Shown here one piece after another: positions 34,139 through 43,568 of a DNA stretch of 64,000 nucleotides. Position numbers and translations under genes: made by a program. The notes under the pieces were generated by a model that saw only the letters and a list, made by a program, of their open reading frames with translations, was not told the DNA's origin and ran no database searches. Where the stretch lies: the NCBI RefSeq assembly GCF_002119665.1, contig NZ_CP021111.1, positions 4,898,001 to 4,962,000 of the forward strand. Direction: 5' to 3'. The DNA is from Bordetella genomosp. 13. Lineage in GTDB: Bacteria > Pseudomonadota > Gammaproteobacteria > Burkholderiales > Burkholderiaceae_B. Positions within the stretch are counted from its first letter, which is position 1. The number at the start of each line of letters is the position of its first letter.

Positions 34139-35479
34139 ATGGCGAGCAAAACCATCGATGAATTGGTGATGGCCGACCAGGGCCTGGTCAGCCGTTCCAT
34201 CTTCGTCGACGAGGACATCTTCAAGACCGAGCTCGACCGCATCTTCTCGCGGGCCTGGCTGTTCGTCGGCCACGAAAGCCTCGTGCCAAACCCGGACGAC
34301 TACTTCGTCTCTCGCATGGGCAGCGAGTCGGTCATTCTCACGCGCGACCGCCAGGGCAACATCCAGGTCATGCTGAACAGCTGCGCGCACCGCGGCATGA
34401 AGCTGTGCCGCTATGACCACGGCAACAACCGCACATTCACCTGTCCTTACCACGGCTGGAGTTTCTCCACCGACGGCAAGCTGGTCGAGCGCCCCGGCGA
34501 ACTGGTCGGCGTGCCCGGCCATGCCACGCACTACAAGGGCGAGCTCGACAAAAAGGCGTGGGGCCTGAAGACGGTGGCGCAGGTATGCGTGTACAAGGGC
34601 ACGGTCTGGGCCACCTGGGACGCCGATGCCCCGCCGTTCCTGGACTACCTGGGCGACATGAAGTGGTACCTGGACGCCGCGCTGGACAATCGCGACGGCA
34701 GTCCCGGCGGCTCGGAAGTGATCGGCGGCGTGCAGAAGTGGCGCGTGAAGTGCAACTGGAAGTTCGCGCCCGAGAACTTCATCGGCGACCTCTACCACGA
34801 CATCAGCCATCGTTCGGTGGACATCGTCGGCATCGGCCCCAGCGGCGGCAAGGGCCGGCGCGACCCCACGCCCGGCCGCATGACCATCGGCTTCAAGGAC
34901 CTGGGCCATGGCCTGCTGGGCCAGCTGCCCTTCTACGCCGAGCCCGACTACAAGCCGCTGTATGCGCAGCATCCCGAGGTCGAGGCCTACTACCGCGAGG
35001 TCCATGAAGCGCGCGTGCGCCGTTTCGGCGACAAGATGCGCGTGATGACCAGCGTGGGCACCATCTTCCCGAACATGTCGTTCCACGGCCGGCAGCCGCG
35101 CACCATTGCCGTATTCCATCCGATCAGCCCGACGGAAATGGAAATGTGGCGCATGTACCTGGTCGACAAGGACGCCCCCGAAGCCGTGAAAGAGGCCGCG
35201 CGCCATTACTACCTGCGCTACTCCGGCCCAGGCGGCATGACCGAGTCGGACGACATGGAGAACTGGACGGGCGCCACCGAGGCCTGCCGCGGCACGGTGT
35301 CGCGCGAGCTCTACTTCAACTACCAGATGGGCCTGGGCCACGCCCGGGCCGTGCCCGAGCTGAAAGGCTGCGTCGAGAACGGCGAATACACCGAAGAGAA
35401 CGCGCGCCTGTATTACCGGCGCTGGGCCCAGTTCATGAAGGGCCTGGACTGGAACTCGCTGATGCCCGCGGACGCATGA
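34139..35479 (+). CDS. Rieske aromatic-ring dioxygenase, alpha subunit
   Basis: 446 residues, with AAGGGG before the ATG. The Rieske 2Fe-2S ligands are Cys82, His84, Cys102 and His105 (CAHRG, CPYHGW). The mononuclear iron site has Asp217, His220 and His224 in GDLYHDISHRS; the His-His spacing is x3, one shorter than the often quoted D-x2-H-x4-H. It adds O2 to an aromatic ring to form a cis-dihydrodiol or to remove a substituent. The beta subunit, ferredoxin and reductase are encoded downstream. The substrate is unknown. Confidence 0.95.
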   Translation: MASKTIDELVMADQGLVSRSIFVDEDIFKTELDRIFSRAWLFVGHESLVPNPDDYFVSRMGSESVILTRDRQGNIQVMLNSCAHRGMKLCRYDHGNNRTFTCPYHGWSFSTDGKLVERPGELVGVPGHATHYKGELDKKAWGLKTVAQVCVYKGTVWATWDADAPPFLDYLGDMKWYLDAALDNRDGSPGGSEVIGGVQKWRVKCNWKFAPENFIGDLYHDISHRSVDIVGIGPSGGKGRRDPTPGRMTIGFKDLGHGLLGQLPFYAEPDYKPLYAQHPEVEAYYREVHEARVRRFGDKMRVMTSVGTIFPNMSFHGRQPRTIAVFHPISPTEMEMWRMYLVDKDAPEAVKEAARHYYLRYSGPGGMTESDDMENWTGATEACRGTVSRELYFNYQMGLGHARAVPELKGCVENGEYTEENARLYYRRWAQFMKGLDWNSLMPADA

Positions 35480-35489
35480 GGAGGCGCAC

Positions 35490-36023
35490 ATGACGACAGC
35501 ATCGAACGCCTTGCAGCTCTGGTGGGAAGTCGACCAGTTCCTCAGCCACGAAGCCGAACTGCTGGATACGCGGCGCTTCGACGAATGGCTCGAGCTTTTC
35601 GAAGAGTGCGCCACCTATCGCATGCCGCTGGCGCGCAACGTGCGCCGCGACCGCATCGCCACCGAGGAATACACCCAGGTCCATCAGACGGCCTGGATAG
35701 ACGAGACCACCGCCACGCTGCGCCAGCGCGTCGCCCAGCTCAAGACAGGCATCCACTGGGCCGAGGAACCCGCATCGCGCACCACGCACATGGTCGCGAA
35801 CGTGCGCGTCGCCGACGCGCAGGAGAGCGACGGCGTACTCACGGTCTTGGTGCATTCGCGCTTCATGCTCTACCAGAACCGCCTGCAGGACGAGACCAAC
35901 ATCTTCGTCGGCAAGCGCACGGACGTGCTGGTACGGCGCGACGGCGCGTGGCGCATACGAAGCCGTGACATCCATCTAGACCAGAACGTACTGCAGGCCA
36001 AGGCGCTGACCGTCTTCTTCTGA
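35490..36023 (+). CDS. Aromatic-ring dioxygenase, beta subunit
   Basis: 177 residues, 10 bases after the alpha gene with GAGGAG upstream. The SnoaL-like fold of small subunits is recognisable from LLDTRRFDEWLELF, the middle HQTAWIDETT and the C-terminal FVGKRTDVLVRRDGAWRI. It forms the structural half of an alpha3beta3 oxygenase. Confidence 0.93.
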   Translation: MTTASNALQLWWEVDQFLSHEAELLDTRRFDEWLELFEECATYRMPLARNVRRDRIATEEYTQVHQTAWIDETTATLRQRVAQLKTGIHWAEEPASRTTHMVANVRVADAQESDGVLTVLVHSRFMLYQNRLQDETNIFVGKRTDVLVRRDGAWRIRSRDIHLDQNVLQAKALTVFF

Positions 36024-36148
36024 GTCCGCATCACCGCACAAGTCCTCGGGGACGTCGCAAGACCTCCCCGAGGCAGGCTTCACCCATTAGTTGCTGTACC
36101 GGGAGACGACACGCCGCCCCGCGGCTTTCCTTGATCTGGAGTGTTGCA

Positions 36149-37141
36149 ATGAACCGCCGTACCGTTTTGAAGACTTTGGGATTTGCCGCCACCCTGCCCC
36201 TGACCTCGGTCGCGCGTGCAAGCGAAGCGTATGCCAGCCGCCCCATCCGCCTGGTCGTGCCCTACCCGCCCGGCGGCGTGACCGACGTGGCGGCGCGCCT
36301 GGCCGGCGAGGTATTGACGGCGCGCTACGGCCAGCCGGTCGTGGTGGAGAACCGCCCCGGCGCCAGCGGGCTGATCGGCCAGCAGGTCGTGGCCTCGTCC
36401 GCGCCCGACGGGTACACGCTCATCATGGGCGGACTGGGCGGCAACGTGCTGCCGCCGGTCACCGTGAAGGGCCTGCCGCTGGATGTGCCCAAGGCATTCG
36501 TGCCCATCGCCCAGATTGCCGAGTTCATCAACGTGCTGGTCGTGTCCAAGGACTCGCCGGTGACCAACGTCCAGGAATTCGTGGCCCTCGCCAAGAGCAA
36601 GGGCGCCGGCGCGATGAGCTATGGCAGCAACGGCATCGGCACCTCGGCCCACCTCACCACCGAGTTCTTCGCGCAGCGCACGGGGCTGAAGATGGAACAC
36701 GTGCCCTACAAGGGCAGCGGCGAACTGAACATCGACGTCGCCAACGGCAACCTGGACTTCTCCATCAACAATCTGCCCGCGGTGCTGCCCCTGGTGAAAA
36801 AGGGCAGCCTGAAGGCCATTGCCGTGACCAGCACCTATCGCAGCAAGCAACTGCCCGATACGCCTACCTTCCAGGAAAGCGGCATCGCCGACTTCGACGT
36901 GACCAGCTGGCTGGGCGTGTACGCGCCCGCCGCGCTGCCGCCGGCACTGGCGCAGGAACTTGGCGACGTGATCGCCAAGGGCATGAGCGCGCCCGAGATG
37001 CGCAAGCGACTGGAGACCGCCGGCTTCGAACCGCAGCCGCGCGGCGCCAAGGAGTTCGCCGCGTTGAACCAGCGCGAACTCGAGCGCTGGGGCGAGATCG
37101 CGCGGCGCGCCAACGTGGTCATTCCGTTCGGCAAGGGCTGA
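36149..37141 (+). CDS. Bug-family periplasmic receptor in the aromatic cluster
   Basis: 330 residues from ATG 36149, with TGGAG upstream. It has a twin-arginine-like signal (MNRRTVLKTLGFAATLPL) and the mature start SRPIRLVVPYPPGGVTD. It probably binds the aromatic acid that the oxygenase system uses. It is embedded between the beta subunit and the reductase gene, three bases before the latter, so it is part of the catabolic operon. Confidence 0.95.
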   Translation: MNRRTVLKTLGFAATLPLTSVARASEAYASRPIRLVVPYPPGGVTDVAARLAGEVLTARYGQPVVVENRPGASGLIGQQVVASSAPDGYTLIMGGLGGNVLPPVTVKGLPLDVPKAFVPIAQIAEFINVLVVSKDSPVTNVQEFVALAKSKGAGAMSYGSNGIGTSAHLTTEFFAQRTGLKMEHVPYKGSGELNIDVANGNLDFSINNLPAVLPLVKKGSLKAIAVTSTYRSKQLPDTPTFQESGIADFDVTSWLGVYAPAALPPALAQELGDVIAKGMSAPEMRKRLETAGFEPQPRGAKEFAALNQRELERWGEIARRANVVIPFGKG

Positions 37142-37144
37142 AGC

Positions 37145-38311
37145 ATGAGCGATACGTCATCCGCCGGCGTCTTGATCATAGGTGCGGGCCACGCCGGAGT
37201 GGAATGCGCCTGGGCGCTGCGCGCGGCAGGCTATGCCCTGCCCATCACGCTGGCGGGCGACGAGACGCACACGCCGTACGAACGGCCGCCCCTGTCCAAG
37301 GGCGTGCTGCTGGGCACGACAGGCCCTGACCGCATCGTGCTGAAGGCGCAGGCGCAGTATGCCGCCCAGGGCATCACGCACTTGCCGGGCGTGCGCATCG
37401 CCGCGCTGCGTCCCGGCGTGGCCGTCACCACGGACGGCCGCGAGCTGCCGTTCGAGCACTGCGTGCTGGCCACCGGTTCGCGGGCGCGCGCCATTCCCGG
37501 CCTGCACGGCCCCGGCATATACGCCATCCGCACGCAAGACGACGCCATGGCGCTGCGCCAGGCCATCGCAACGGGCAGCAGGCTGCTGGTGGTGGGCGGC
37601 GGCTACCTGGGCCTGGAGGCCGCTTCGTCGGCCGCCAAACTGGGCGCGCAAGTCACCGTACTGGAACAGTCGGGCGCCTTGATGGGCGGCCGCGTCTCGC
37701 CGCATACGGCACAGGCCATGGGAGCGCTGCACCGCGACGCCGGCATCGACTGGCATACCGGCTGCAGCGTGATCCGCTGGGAGGCCGACGGCGCGGCCTG
37801 GCGGGCGCACACCGCGGCGCATGGCACGCACGAGGCCGACGTGGTGCTGGTCGCCATCGGCGCCGAGCCCAACGACGCGCTGGCCCGCGACGCCGGCGTG
37901 TATTGCCAGGACGGCATCGTGGTCGACGATGCCTGCCGCACTTCGATGGAACGCGTCTACGCCATCGGCGACTGCGCCAGCACCTGGCGCGAGGAACTGG
38001 GCCGCCATGCCCGCGTGGAGAGCGTGCAGAACGCCCTGGCGCAGGCCCGGCTCGTTGCCGCGCACATCGGCGGCAAGCCGCCGGCGGCGCGGCGCGCGGC
38101 CACCTTCTGGTCCGAGCAGCAGGGCCGCCGCCTGCAGATGGCAGGCCTGGTCGCGCCCGGCGCCCCCTGCCGGGACGTCGTCTCCACCACCGCCAAGGGC
38201 TGGCTGGTCGAACGCTATATCGACGACCGGCTGGCGGCCATCGAGGCCGTCGACAGCCCGGTCGAATTCGTCAAGGGCGTGGCCCGGCTGTCCCCGGCCA
38301 CGCCCGCCTGA
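37145..38311 (+). CDS. FAD-dependent ferredoxin reductase
   Basis: 388 residues. The FAD motif is IIGAGHAGVECAWAL (10-24) with YERPPLSKG, the NAD motif VVGGGYLGLEAAS, and the late FAD motif VYAIGDCAS. It matches the putidaredoxin-reductase/BphA4 group that passes electrons from NADH to a Rieske or plant-type ferredoxin. It should supply the ring dioxygenase through the ferredoxin encoded next. Confidence 0.94.
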   Translation: MSDTSSAGVLIIGAGHAGVECAWALRAAGYALPITLAGDETHTPYERPPLSKGVLLGTTGPDRIVLKAQAQYAAQGITHLPGVRIAALRPGVAVTTDGRELPFEHCVLATGSRARAIPGLHGPGIYAIRTQDDAMALRQAIATGSRLLVVGGGYLGLEAASSAAKLGAQVTVLEQSGALMGGRVSPHTAQAMGALHRDAGIDWHTGCSVIRWEADGAAWRAHTAAHGTHEADVVLVAIGAEPNDALARDAGVYCQDGIVVDDACRTSMERVYAIGDCASTWREELGRHARVESVQNALAQARLVAAHIGGKPPAARRAATFWSEQQGRRLQMAGLVAPGAPCRDVVSTTAKGWLVERYIDDRLAAIEAVDSPVEFVKGVARLSPATPA

Positions 38312-38330
38312 ACCCCTTACGGAGATCCGC

Positions 38331-38657
38331 ATGCCCAACATGATTTTTCAACTGCCCGACGGATCCGAACGGACGCTGGACGCGCCCGCCGACTGGTCGC
38401 TGATGGAATGCGCGCGCCATCACGGTATCGAAGGCGTGGTGGCCGAATGCGGCGGCGGCGCCATCTGCGGCACCTGTCACGTCCACATCGACCCGCAGTG
38501 GTTCGACCGGCTCGAGCCGGCCGGGCCGACCGAGGAAGCCCTGCTCGAAGTCGTGCCCGACCGCAGCCCCACCAGCCGCCTGTCGTGCCAGGTGATGCTG
38601 AACGAAAATCTGGAAGGCATGCGCGTCCGCGTGCCGGCCGAGCAGCTGGCGCTGTAA
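38331..38657 (+). CDS. 2Fe-2S ferredoxin
   Basis: 108 residues with CGGAG upstream. The cluster ligands are Cys40, Cys46, Cys49 and Cys86 (ECGGGAICGTC and LSCQV), the adrenodoxin/putidaredoxin pattern. It shuttles electrons from the reductase to the dioxygenase. Confidence 0.95.
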   Translation: MPNMIFQLPDGSERTLDAPADWSLMECARHHGIEGVVAECGGGAICGTCHVHIDPQWFDRLEPAGPTEEALLEVVPDRSPTSRLSCQVMLNENLEGMRVRVPAEQLAL

Positions 38658-38667
38658 GGAGACCGCG

Positions 38668-38877
38668 ATGAGCTCGACTGTCAACCTCGTCGACCTGCAA
38701 CCTGGCGCGCGCGTGCGCCTGGCCGACGGCGCCATCGCCGAGGTCATCGAGAACCCGCAGGACGGCATCTGGATCACCTGCCGCTATCTGTCGCATCCCA
38801 CCGAGCCCGGCCTGGTCGGCGACGCAGAGCAGCAGATCTTCGCCACCGATATCGAGGCCTACGCCGACCCGCGCTGA
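38668..38877 (+). CDS. Small conserved-looking protein in the oxygenase operon
   Basis: 69 residues, with a strong AAGGAG seven bases before the ATG and 10 bases after the ferredoxin stop. The sequence is a compact beta-type domain (VRLADGAIAEVIENPQDGIWITCRYL). No cofactor motif is visible. Its tight place between ferredoxin and dehydrogenase genes shows it is real; a role in the oxygenase complex is guesswork. Confidence 0.75.
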   Translation: MSSTVNLVDLQPGARVRLADGAIAEVIENPQDGIWITCRYLSHPTEPGLVGDAEQQIFATDIEAYADPR

Positions 38878-38910
38878 CGCGGCCGGTCCCTTTTCACTCA
38901 GGAGTCATTC

Positions 38911-39909
38911 ATGTCCGCATCATCCCTTCCCACCGTCGTCGTCTCCGCGCCGCTGCCGGCGGACCTGCGCGAGCGGCTGGCGGCCCGCTGCTCGATCATC
39001 GACGTGCCTGCGGGCCAAAGCCCCGCGCAGACGCTCGACGCCGCGCAGCGCGAGGCCCTGGTGGGCATTCTCTGCACCATGAAGACGCGCATCCAGCGCG
39101 ACGAGCTGGCCGCGCTGCCCAAGCTGAAAGTGGTGTCCAACTTCGCGGTGGGCTTCGACAACATCGACGTGCCCGCCGCCACCGAGGCGAACGTGCTGGT
39201 CTGCAACACCCCCGGCGTGCTGGACAAGGCCGTTGCCGACCTGACGCTGGGCCTGCTGATCTGCCTGGCGCGCAACATGGTCGGCGGCGACGCTTTCGTG
39301 CGCTCGGGCCAATGGGCCCGCGGCGCGGCGCCCCTTACCAGCGACATCCGCGGCAAGACGCTGGGGCTGCTGGGCATGGGCCGCATCGGCCGCGAAGTGG
39401 CCCGCATGGCGTGCGCCCTGGGCATGGAAGTCATCTATCACAACCGCAGCCACGACGAGGCCGCCGAGCGCGAGGGCCTGGCGCAGTACCGCGAACGCGA
39501 CGCGCTGTTCGCCGAGTCGGATTTCCTCAGCGTGCACATCCCGCTCAGCCCCTCCACCCGCCATGGCATCGGCAAGCGCGAGTTCTCGCTGATGAAGCCG
39601 AGCGCCTACTTCATCAACACCGCGCGCGGCGGCGTGGTGAACGAAGCGGAAATGATCGAGGCGCTGAAAACCGGCGTGATCGCCGGCGCCGGCCTGGACG
39701 TCATGGAAACCGAACCGCTGCCCGGCGATCACCCGCTGTGCTCGCTGTCCAACGTGGTGCTGCAGGCGCACGTGGGCAGCGCCACGGTCGAAACGCGGCG
39801 CGCCATGATCGACCTGGCCGCGCAGAACCTGCTGGACGCGGTCGGGGGCACGAAGCCCGCCGCCATGGTCAACCCCGCCGTGTGGGAAGCCGGCGCGGCC
39901 AAGGCCTGA
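38911..39909 (+). CDS. D-2-hydroxyacid dehydrogenase
   Basis: 332 residues, with CAGGAG upstream. It has the NAD motif LGLLGMGRIGREVA, the substrate Arg in INTARGGVVNE and the catalytic His in QAHVGSAT. It interconverts 2-keto and D-2-hydroxy acids. In this operon it may process a side-chain product such as an arylglycolate or glyoxylate-type acid; that is inference. Confidence 0.92.
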   Translation: MSASSLPTVVVSAPLPADLRERLAARCSIIDVPAGQSPAQTLDAAQREALVGILCTMKTRIQRDELAALPKLKVVSNFAVGFDNIDVPAATEANVLVCNTPGVLDKAVADLTLGLLICLARNMVGGDAFVRSGQWARGAAPLTSDIRGKTLGLLGMGRIGREVARMACALGMEVIYHNRSHDEAAEREGLAQYRERDALFAESDFLSVHIPLSPSTRHGIGKREFSLMKPSAYFINTARGGVVNEAEMIEALKTGVIAGAGLDVMETEPLPGDHPLCSLSNVVLQAHVGSATVETRRAMIDLAAQNLLDAVGGTKPAAMVNPAVWEAGAAKA

Positions 39910-39927
39910 TCAAACAAAGAGGCGATC

Positions 39928-40434
39928 ATGCAACGAGCGAACCAACCCATGGCGCAGGCCCCGGGCATCCAGCCGGAGATCGCCATCCAGGCGATTCCCG
40001 ACGACGAGCGCATCTGGGTGCCGCAGGCGCCCAATGTCTGGTACCGGCCGCTGTTCCTCAACACCGTCACGGGCGGCTGGTGCAACCTGCTGCGGGTGCG
40101 TCGCTCGGGCGTGCTGAGCCGCCACATCCATCCCGGCATGGTGTTCGGCTATGTCATCAAGGGATCGTGGCACTACCTGGAACACGACTGGGTCGCCAAG
40201 GCCGGCAGCTTCGTGTACGAGCCGCCGGGCGAGATTCATACTCTGGTCGTGGACGAGGGCGCCGAACAGGAAGAGATGATTACCTTCTTCAACATCGCCG
40301 GCGCCCAGATCTACCTCGACGAGCAGGGACATCAGGTCGGCTACGAGGACGTGTTCAGCAAGATCGAGATGTGCCGCAGGCACTACATCGAGGTCGGCCT
40401 GGGCGCGGACTACGTGGACCAGTTCATACGCTGA
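39928..40434 (+). CDS. Cupin similar to 2,4'-dihydroxyacetophenone dioxygenase
   Basis: 168 residues, with AGAGGCG upstream. The cupin metal site includes His66 and His68 (RHIHPGMVFGY) and His104 (GEIHTL). The stretch VIKGSWHYLEHDW followed by FVYEPPGEIHT is characteristic of the 2,4'-dihydroxyacetophenone dioxygenase family, iron enzymes that cleave the carbon-carbon bond of an aryl ketone side chain. It ends the cluster, suggesting that an aryl-ketone-like intermediate is formed. Confidence 0.85.
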   Translation: MQRANQPMAQAPGIQPEIAIQAIPDDERIWVPQAPNVWYRPLFLNTVTGGWCNLLRVRRSGVLSRHIHPGMVFGYVIKGSWHYLEHDWVAKAGSFVYEPPGEIHTLVVDEGAEQEEMITFFNIAGAQIYLDEQGHQVGYEDVFSKIEMCRRHYIEVGLGADYVDQFIR

Positions 40435-40466
40435 CCGCCCTCTCCCGCCTGGCGCGCCTGTGCGCG

Positions 40467-41228
40467 TCAGGCGGGCAGCAGCAGGAACAGCAGTCCCGAC
40501 ACGCCCAGCAGCAGGGTCAGGCTCATCAGCAGGCCGTCCCGCGAGGTCAACGCCAGTCCGAACAGCGCGAGCACCGCGCCGCAGATGGAATTGGCCATCG
40601 GCACCACTTCCAGCGGCGGCATGACGATGCACACCGCGAGGCACAAGCCCGCCACCGCGCGCGTCCCCACGTCGCCCGTCATCCAGCGCATGCGCGACTT
40701 GCAGCAGGCCTCGGTGACCCGGGCCAGCGGCCGCAGCAGGCGGATGGCGCGCAACAACAGCGTGCGCTTGACCTTTCGGCGCAGCAGCCAGCGCGGCAGC
40801 CAGATATAGCTGCGCCCCATGACGATCTGCAAAGCGCTCAGCCCCACCAGGATCGCGGCCGTGGTGGGCACCCCGATGACGTGGCCAATTGGCGAAATGA
40901 TGAACAGCCCGGCGATCAGAATGAGCGGCGCGAAGCTGGTGCGCCCGACGGCGTTGAGCATGCGTTCTACGGAACATTCGCAGTCGCGCCTGGCCAGGTG
41001 TTCCAGGCGGTCCAGCATGGCCGACAGCTTGGGCGCCGCGCGCCAGGCTCGTCGGCGATAGCGAGCGCCATGCCTCTCGCCGGCGTCGGCGTGCACGACC
41101 AACACGGGTTGGGGATCGGGATTTTCTTCCACGTCGTCGGCGCCTGGCTGGATATCGGTACTCACGGGCGCAGACACAGCATGCCGCGTACCTGACGAAG
41201 TAACGGCGGATGACCGACGTTGCAGCAT
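40467..41228 (-). CDS. ExoD-family membrane protein
   Basis: 253 residues. After an 80-residue polar part the protein has the ExoD pattern (FAPLILIAGLFIISPIGHVIGVPTTAAILVG, here the segment near residues 98-128) and further membrane segments. ExoD affects exopolysaccharide production and alkali tolerance in rhizobia; the biochemical role is unknown. It is divergent from dbpA. Confidence 0.82.
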   Translation of the reverse strand: MLQRRSSAVTSSGTRHAVSAPVSTDIQPGADDVEENPDPQPVLVVHADAGERHGARYRRRAWRAAPKLSAMLDRLEHLARRDCECSVERMLNAVGRTSFAPLILIAGLFIISPIGHVIGVPTTAAILVGLSALQIVMGRSYIWLPRWLLRRKVKRTLLLRAIRLLRPLARVTEACCKSRMRWMTGDVGTRAVAGLCLAVCIVMPPLEVVPMANSICGAVLALFGLALTSRDGLLMSLTLLLGVSGLLFLLLPA

Positions 41229-41331
41229 GGGGCGTATCGCCCTGACCGGGCTTCGCCACCCGCGCGCGCTGGGGAAAAGCGCGCGCGGCCGCCTGCTAGA
41301 CTGCCAGCTTTATCGGCCGGCCGCGCATACC

Positions 41332-42717
41332 GTGACTTCTCTCTCCTTCTCCAGCCTGCCCCTGTCGCCCACGCAGCTCGGCAATCTCGATAGCCTCGGC
41401 TACAAAGAGATGACCGAGATCCAGGCGCAAAGCCTGCCGCTCATTCTTCAGGGACGCGACCTGATCGCGCAGGCCAAGACCGGCAGCGGCAAGACCGCCA
41501 CGTTCGGCCTGGGCATCCTGCACACGCTCGACCCCGCCCGCTACGCTCTGCAGGGGCTGGTGATCTGCCCCACCCGCGAACTGGCGGACCAGGTCGCGCA
41601 GGAACTGCGCCGGCTGGCCCGCGCCGAGGCCAACATCAAGATCCTGACGCTGGCGGGCGGCACGCCCATCCGCCCGCAAGTCGAATCGCTGCAGTATGGC
41701 GCGCACATCGTGGTCGGCACGCCGGGCCGCCTGATAGACCATCTGGAGCGCGCCAGCGTGGACCTGAGCGCCCTGCGCACGCTGGTGCTGGACGAAGCGG
41801 ACCGCATGGTCGACATGGGATTCTTCGACGACGTGGCGCGCATCGTCGCCGCCTGCCCCTCGCCGCGCCAGACTCTGCTGTTCTCGGCGACCTATCCCGA
41901 CGACATCCGCAAAAGCGCCGCGCGCTTCCTGAAGAACCCGGTCGAGATCCGCGTCGAGGCGCAGCACGACGCCAGCCGCATCGAGCAGCATTTCTTCGAG
42001 ATCGCGCCGGACGGCCGCAACGCCGCGGTGGCGCAATTGCTGAACCACTATCGTCCGGTCTCCGCGCTGGCCTTCTGCAATACCAAGGCGCAATGCCGCG
42101 AACTGGCCGACGACCTGCGCGCGCAGGGCTTCAGCGCGCTGGCCCTGCATGGCGACCTGGAACAGCGCGAGCGCGACGAAGTGCTGGTGCAGTTCGCCAA
42201 CCAGAGCTGCTCGGTGCTGGTGGCCACCGACGTGGCGGCTCGCGGCCTGGACATCCCGTCGCTGGGCGCGGTGATCAACGTGGACGTCACGCGCGATCCC
42301 GAGGTGCACGTGCACCGCATCGGCCGCACCGGCCGCGGCCAGGAGAACGGCCTGGCGCTAAGCCTGTGCGCGCCGCACGAGATGCAGGCCGCGAACCTGA
42401 TCGAGCAATACCAGGGCAAGCCCCTGCGCTGGTCCGACTTGAAGCGCTTGGCGCCCACGTCGAACGAGCCGCTGCGCGCCCCCATGGTGACCATGGTGGT
42501 GCTTGGCGGCAAGAAAGAGAAGCTGCGCCCGGGCGATCTGCTGGGCGCGCTGACGGGCGACGCGGGCCTGACCAAAGAGCAGGTCGGCAAGATCAACGTG
42601 GCCGACCAGATGAGCTATGTGGCGCTGGAACGCAGCGTGGCCAAGGCGGCCTGCGCGAAGCTGAGCAATGGCAGCATCAAGGGCCGGCGCTTTCGCATGC
42701 GATTGATGCCGGGTTGA
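41332..42717 (+). CDS. dbpA: ATP-dependent RNA helicase DbpA
   Basis: 461 residues from GTG 41332; an in-frame extension to 41227 is rejected because homology begins at FSSLPLSPTQLGNL. DEAD-box motifs are complete: AKTGSGKT, PTRELADQ, GTPGR, VLDEADRMVDMGF, SAT and HRIGRTGR. The C-terminal 75 residues form the DbpA RNA-binding domain (KLRPGDLLGALTGD), which targets 23S rRNA hairpin 92 during large-subunit assembly. E. coli DbpA has 457 residues. No strong ribosome site is visible. Confidence 0.94.
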   Translation: MTSLSFSSLPLSPTQLGNLDSLGYKEMTEIQAQSLPLILQGRDLIAQAKTGSGKTATFGLGILHTLDPARYALQGLVICPTRELADQVAQELRRLARAEANIKILTLAGGTPIRPQVESLQYGAHIVVGTPGRLIDHLERASVDLSALRTLVLDEADRMVDMGFFDDVARIVAACPSPRQTLLFSATYPDDIRKSAARFLKNPVEIRVEAQHDASRIEQHFFEIAPDGRNAAVAQLLNHYRPVSALAFCNTKAQCRELADDLRAQGFSALALHGDLEQRERDEVLVQFANQSCSVLVATDVAARGLDIPSLGAVINVDVTRDPEVHVHRIGRTGRGQENGLALSLCAPHEMQAANLIEQYQGKPLRWSDLKRLAPTSNEPLRAPMVTMVVLGGKKEKLRPGDLLGALTGDAGLTKEQVGKINVADQMSYVALERSVAKAACAKLSNGSIKGRRFRMRLMPG

Positions 42718-42806
42718 TCGGATCGACGCGGATGGCGCGCGCGCGGCACGCCGGCCAACCCATGTGCCGGGCATGACCAGATCGGGATCGCGTCAATGTG
42801 CCTCCC

Positions 42807-43454
42807 TCAACCAGCAACTATCACGACAACACCGAGCGCCAGCAGAAGCAAGAAGATGCCCGACAGTCGCTCTAGCCACGGCAAAGCCCGCGTAAAACGC
42901 CGCAGCACGGCCTCGTTGCCCACGGCCACCGCCACCAGCACGTCCCAGGCCAGCACGGCTCCGAACATCCAGATGCCGTACAGCGTCTTCCATCCCGCGC
43001 TGGCATGCGGGCCCGTCAGCATGGCCGCCAGGCTGGCATAGAACAGCGCGTTCTTGGGATTGAGGATGCCCGACAGAAAGCCCATGCGGGCCGCGCGCCG
43101 CCATGCCGCCGCCGCGCGGCCAGGCATTTCGATTTCGTCTTTGCCGCGGGGTGGCGGCCCGCCGATGAGCGCGCTGGCCCCTGCATGGCGGATGAACAGA
43201 TAAGCCAGGTACAGCAGGTATCCGGAGCCGGCCAGCTGCAGGAACACGAACAGGGAGCTGTCCGCGCGCAGCACGGCGGTGCCGCCGAACGCCGCCACGA
43301 TGAATACACCATTGGCCGCCGCGATGCCCAGGCAGGCCCCGGTGGCGACACGCCATCCCATCGACAGCGAGGTGCGCGCGATGAGGAAGAAGTCGGGACC
43401 GGGCGACAGCAGCGCAAGGAAATGCGCCGCCGCGATGATGAGGAATTGCTGCAT
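42807..43454 (-). CDS. LysE-family exporter
   Basis: 215 residues from ATG 43454; the longer frame to 43553 has no ribosome site. The RhtB/LysE pattern is clear: FLALLSPGPDFFLIARTSLSMGWR, GILNPKNALFYASL. It exports amino acids or related compounds. The AraC regulator gene is 115 bases upstream on the same strand, a common pairing. Confidence 0.92.
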   Translation of the reverse strand: MQQFLIIAAAHFLALLSPGPDFFLIARTSLSMGWRVATGACLGIAAANGVFIVAAFGGTAVLRADSSLFVFLQLAGSGYLLYLAYLFIRHAGASALIGGPPPRGKDEIEMPGRAAAAWRRAARMGFLSGILNPKNALFYASLAAMLTGPHASAGWKTLYGIWMFGAVLAWDVLVAVAVGNEAVLRRFTRALPWLERLSGIFLLLLALGVVVIVAG

Positions 43455-43568
43455 GGGACACCGATGGGCTCGTGCTTGCGCGCAGTTTGCCCAGGCCGGT
43501 GTCCGGTGTATTGAAGAAAATTGCAGTCGGGGACGCGGTGGCGCCCGCGGCAACGCGCATGCCGACGC

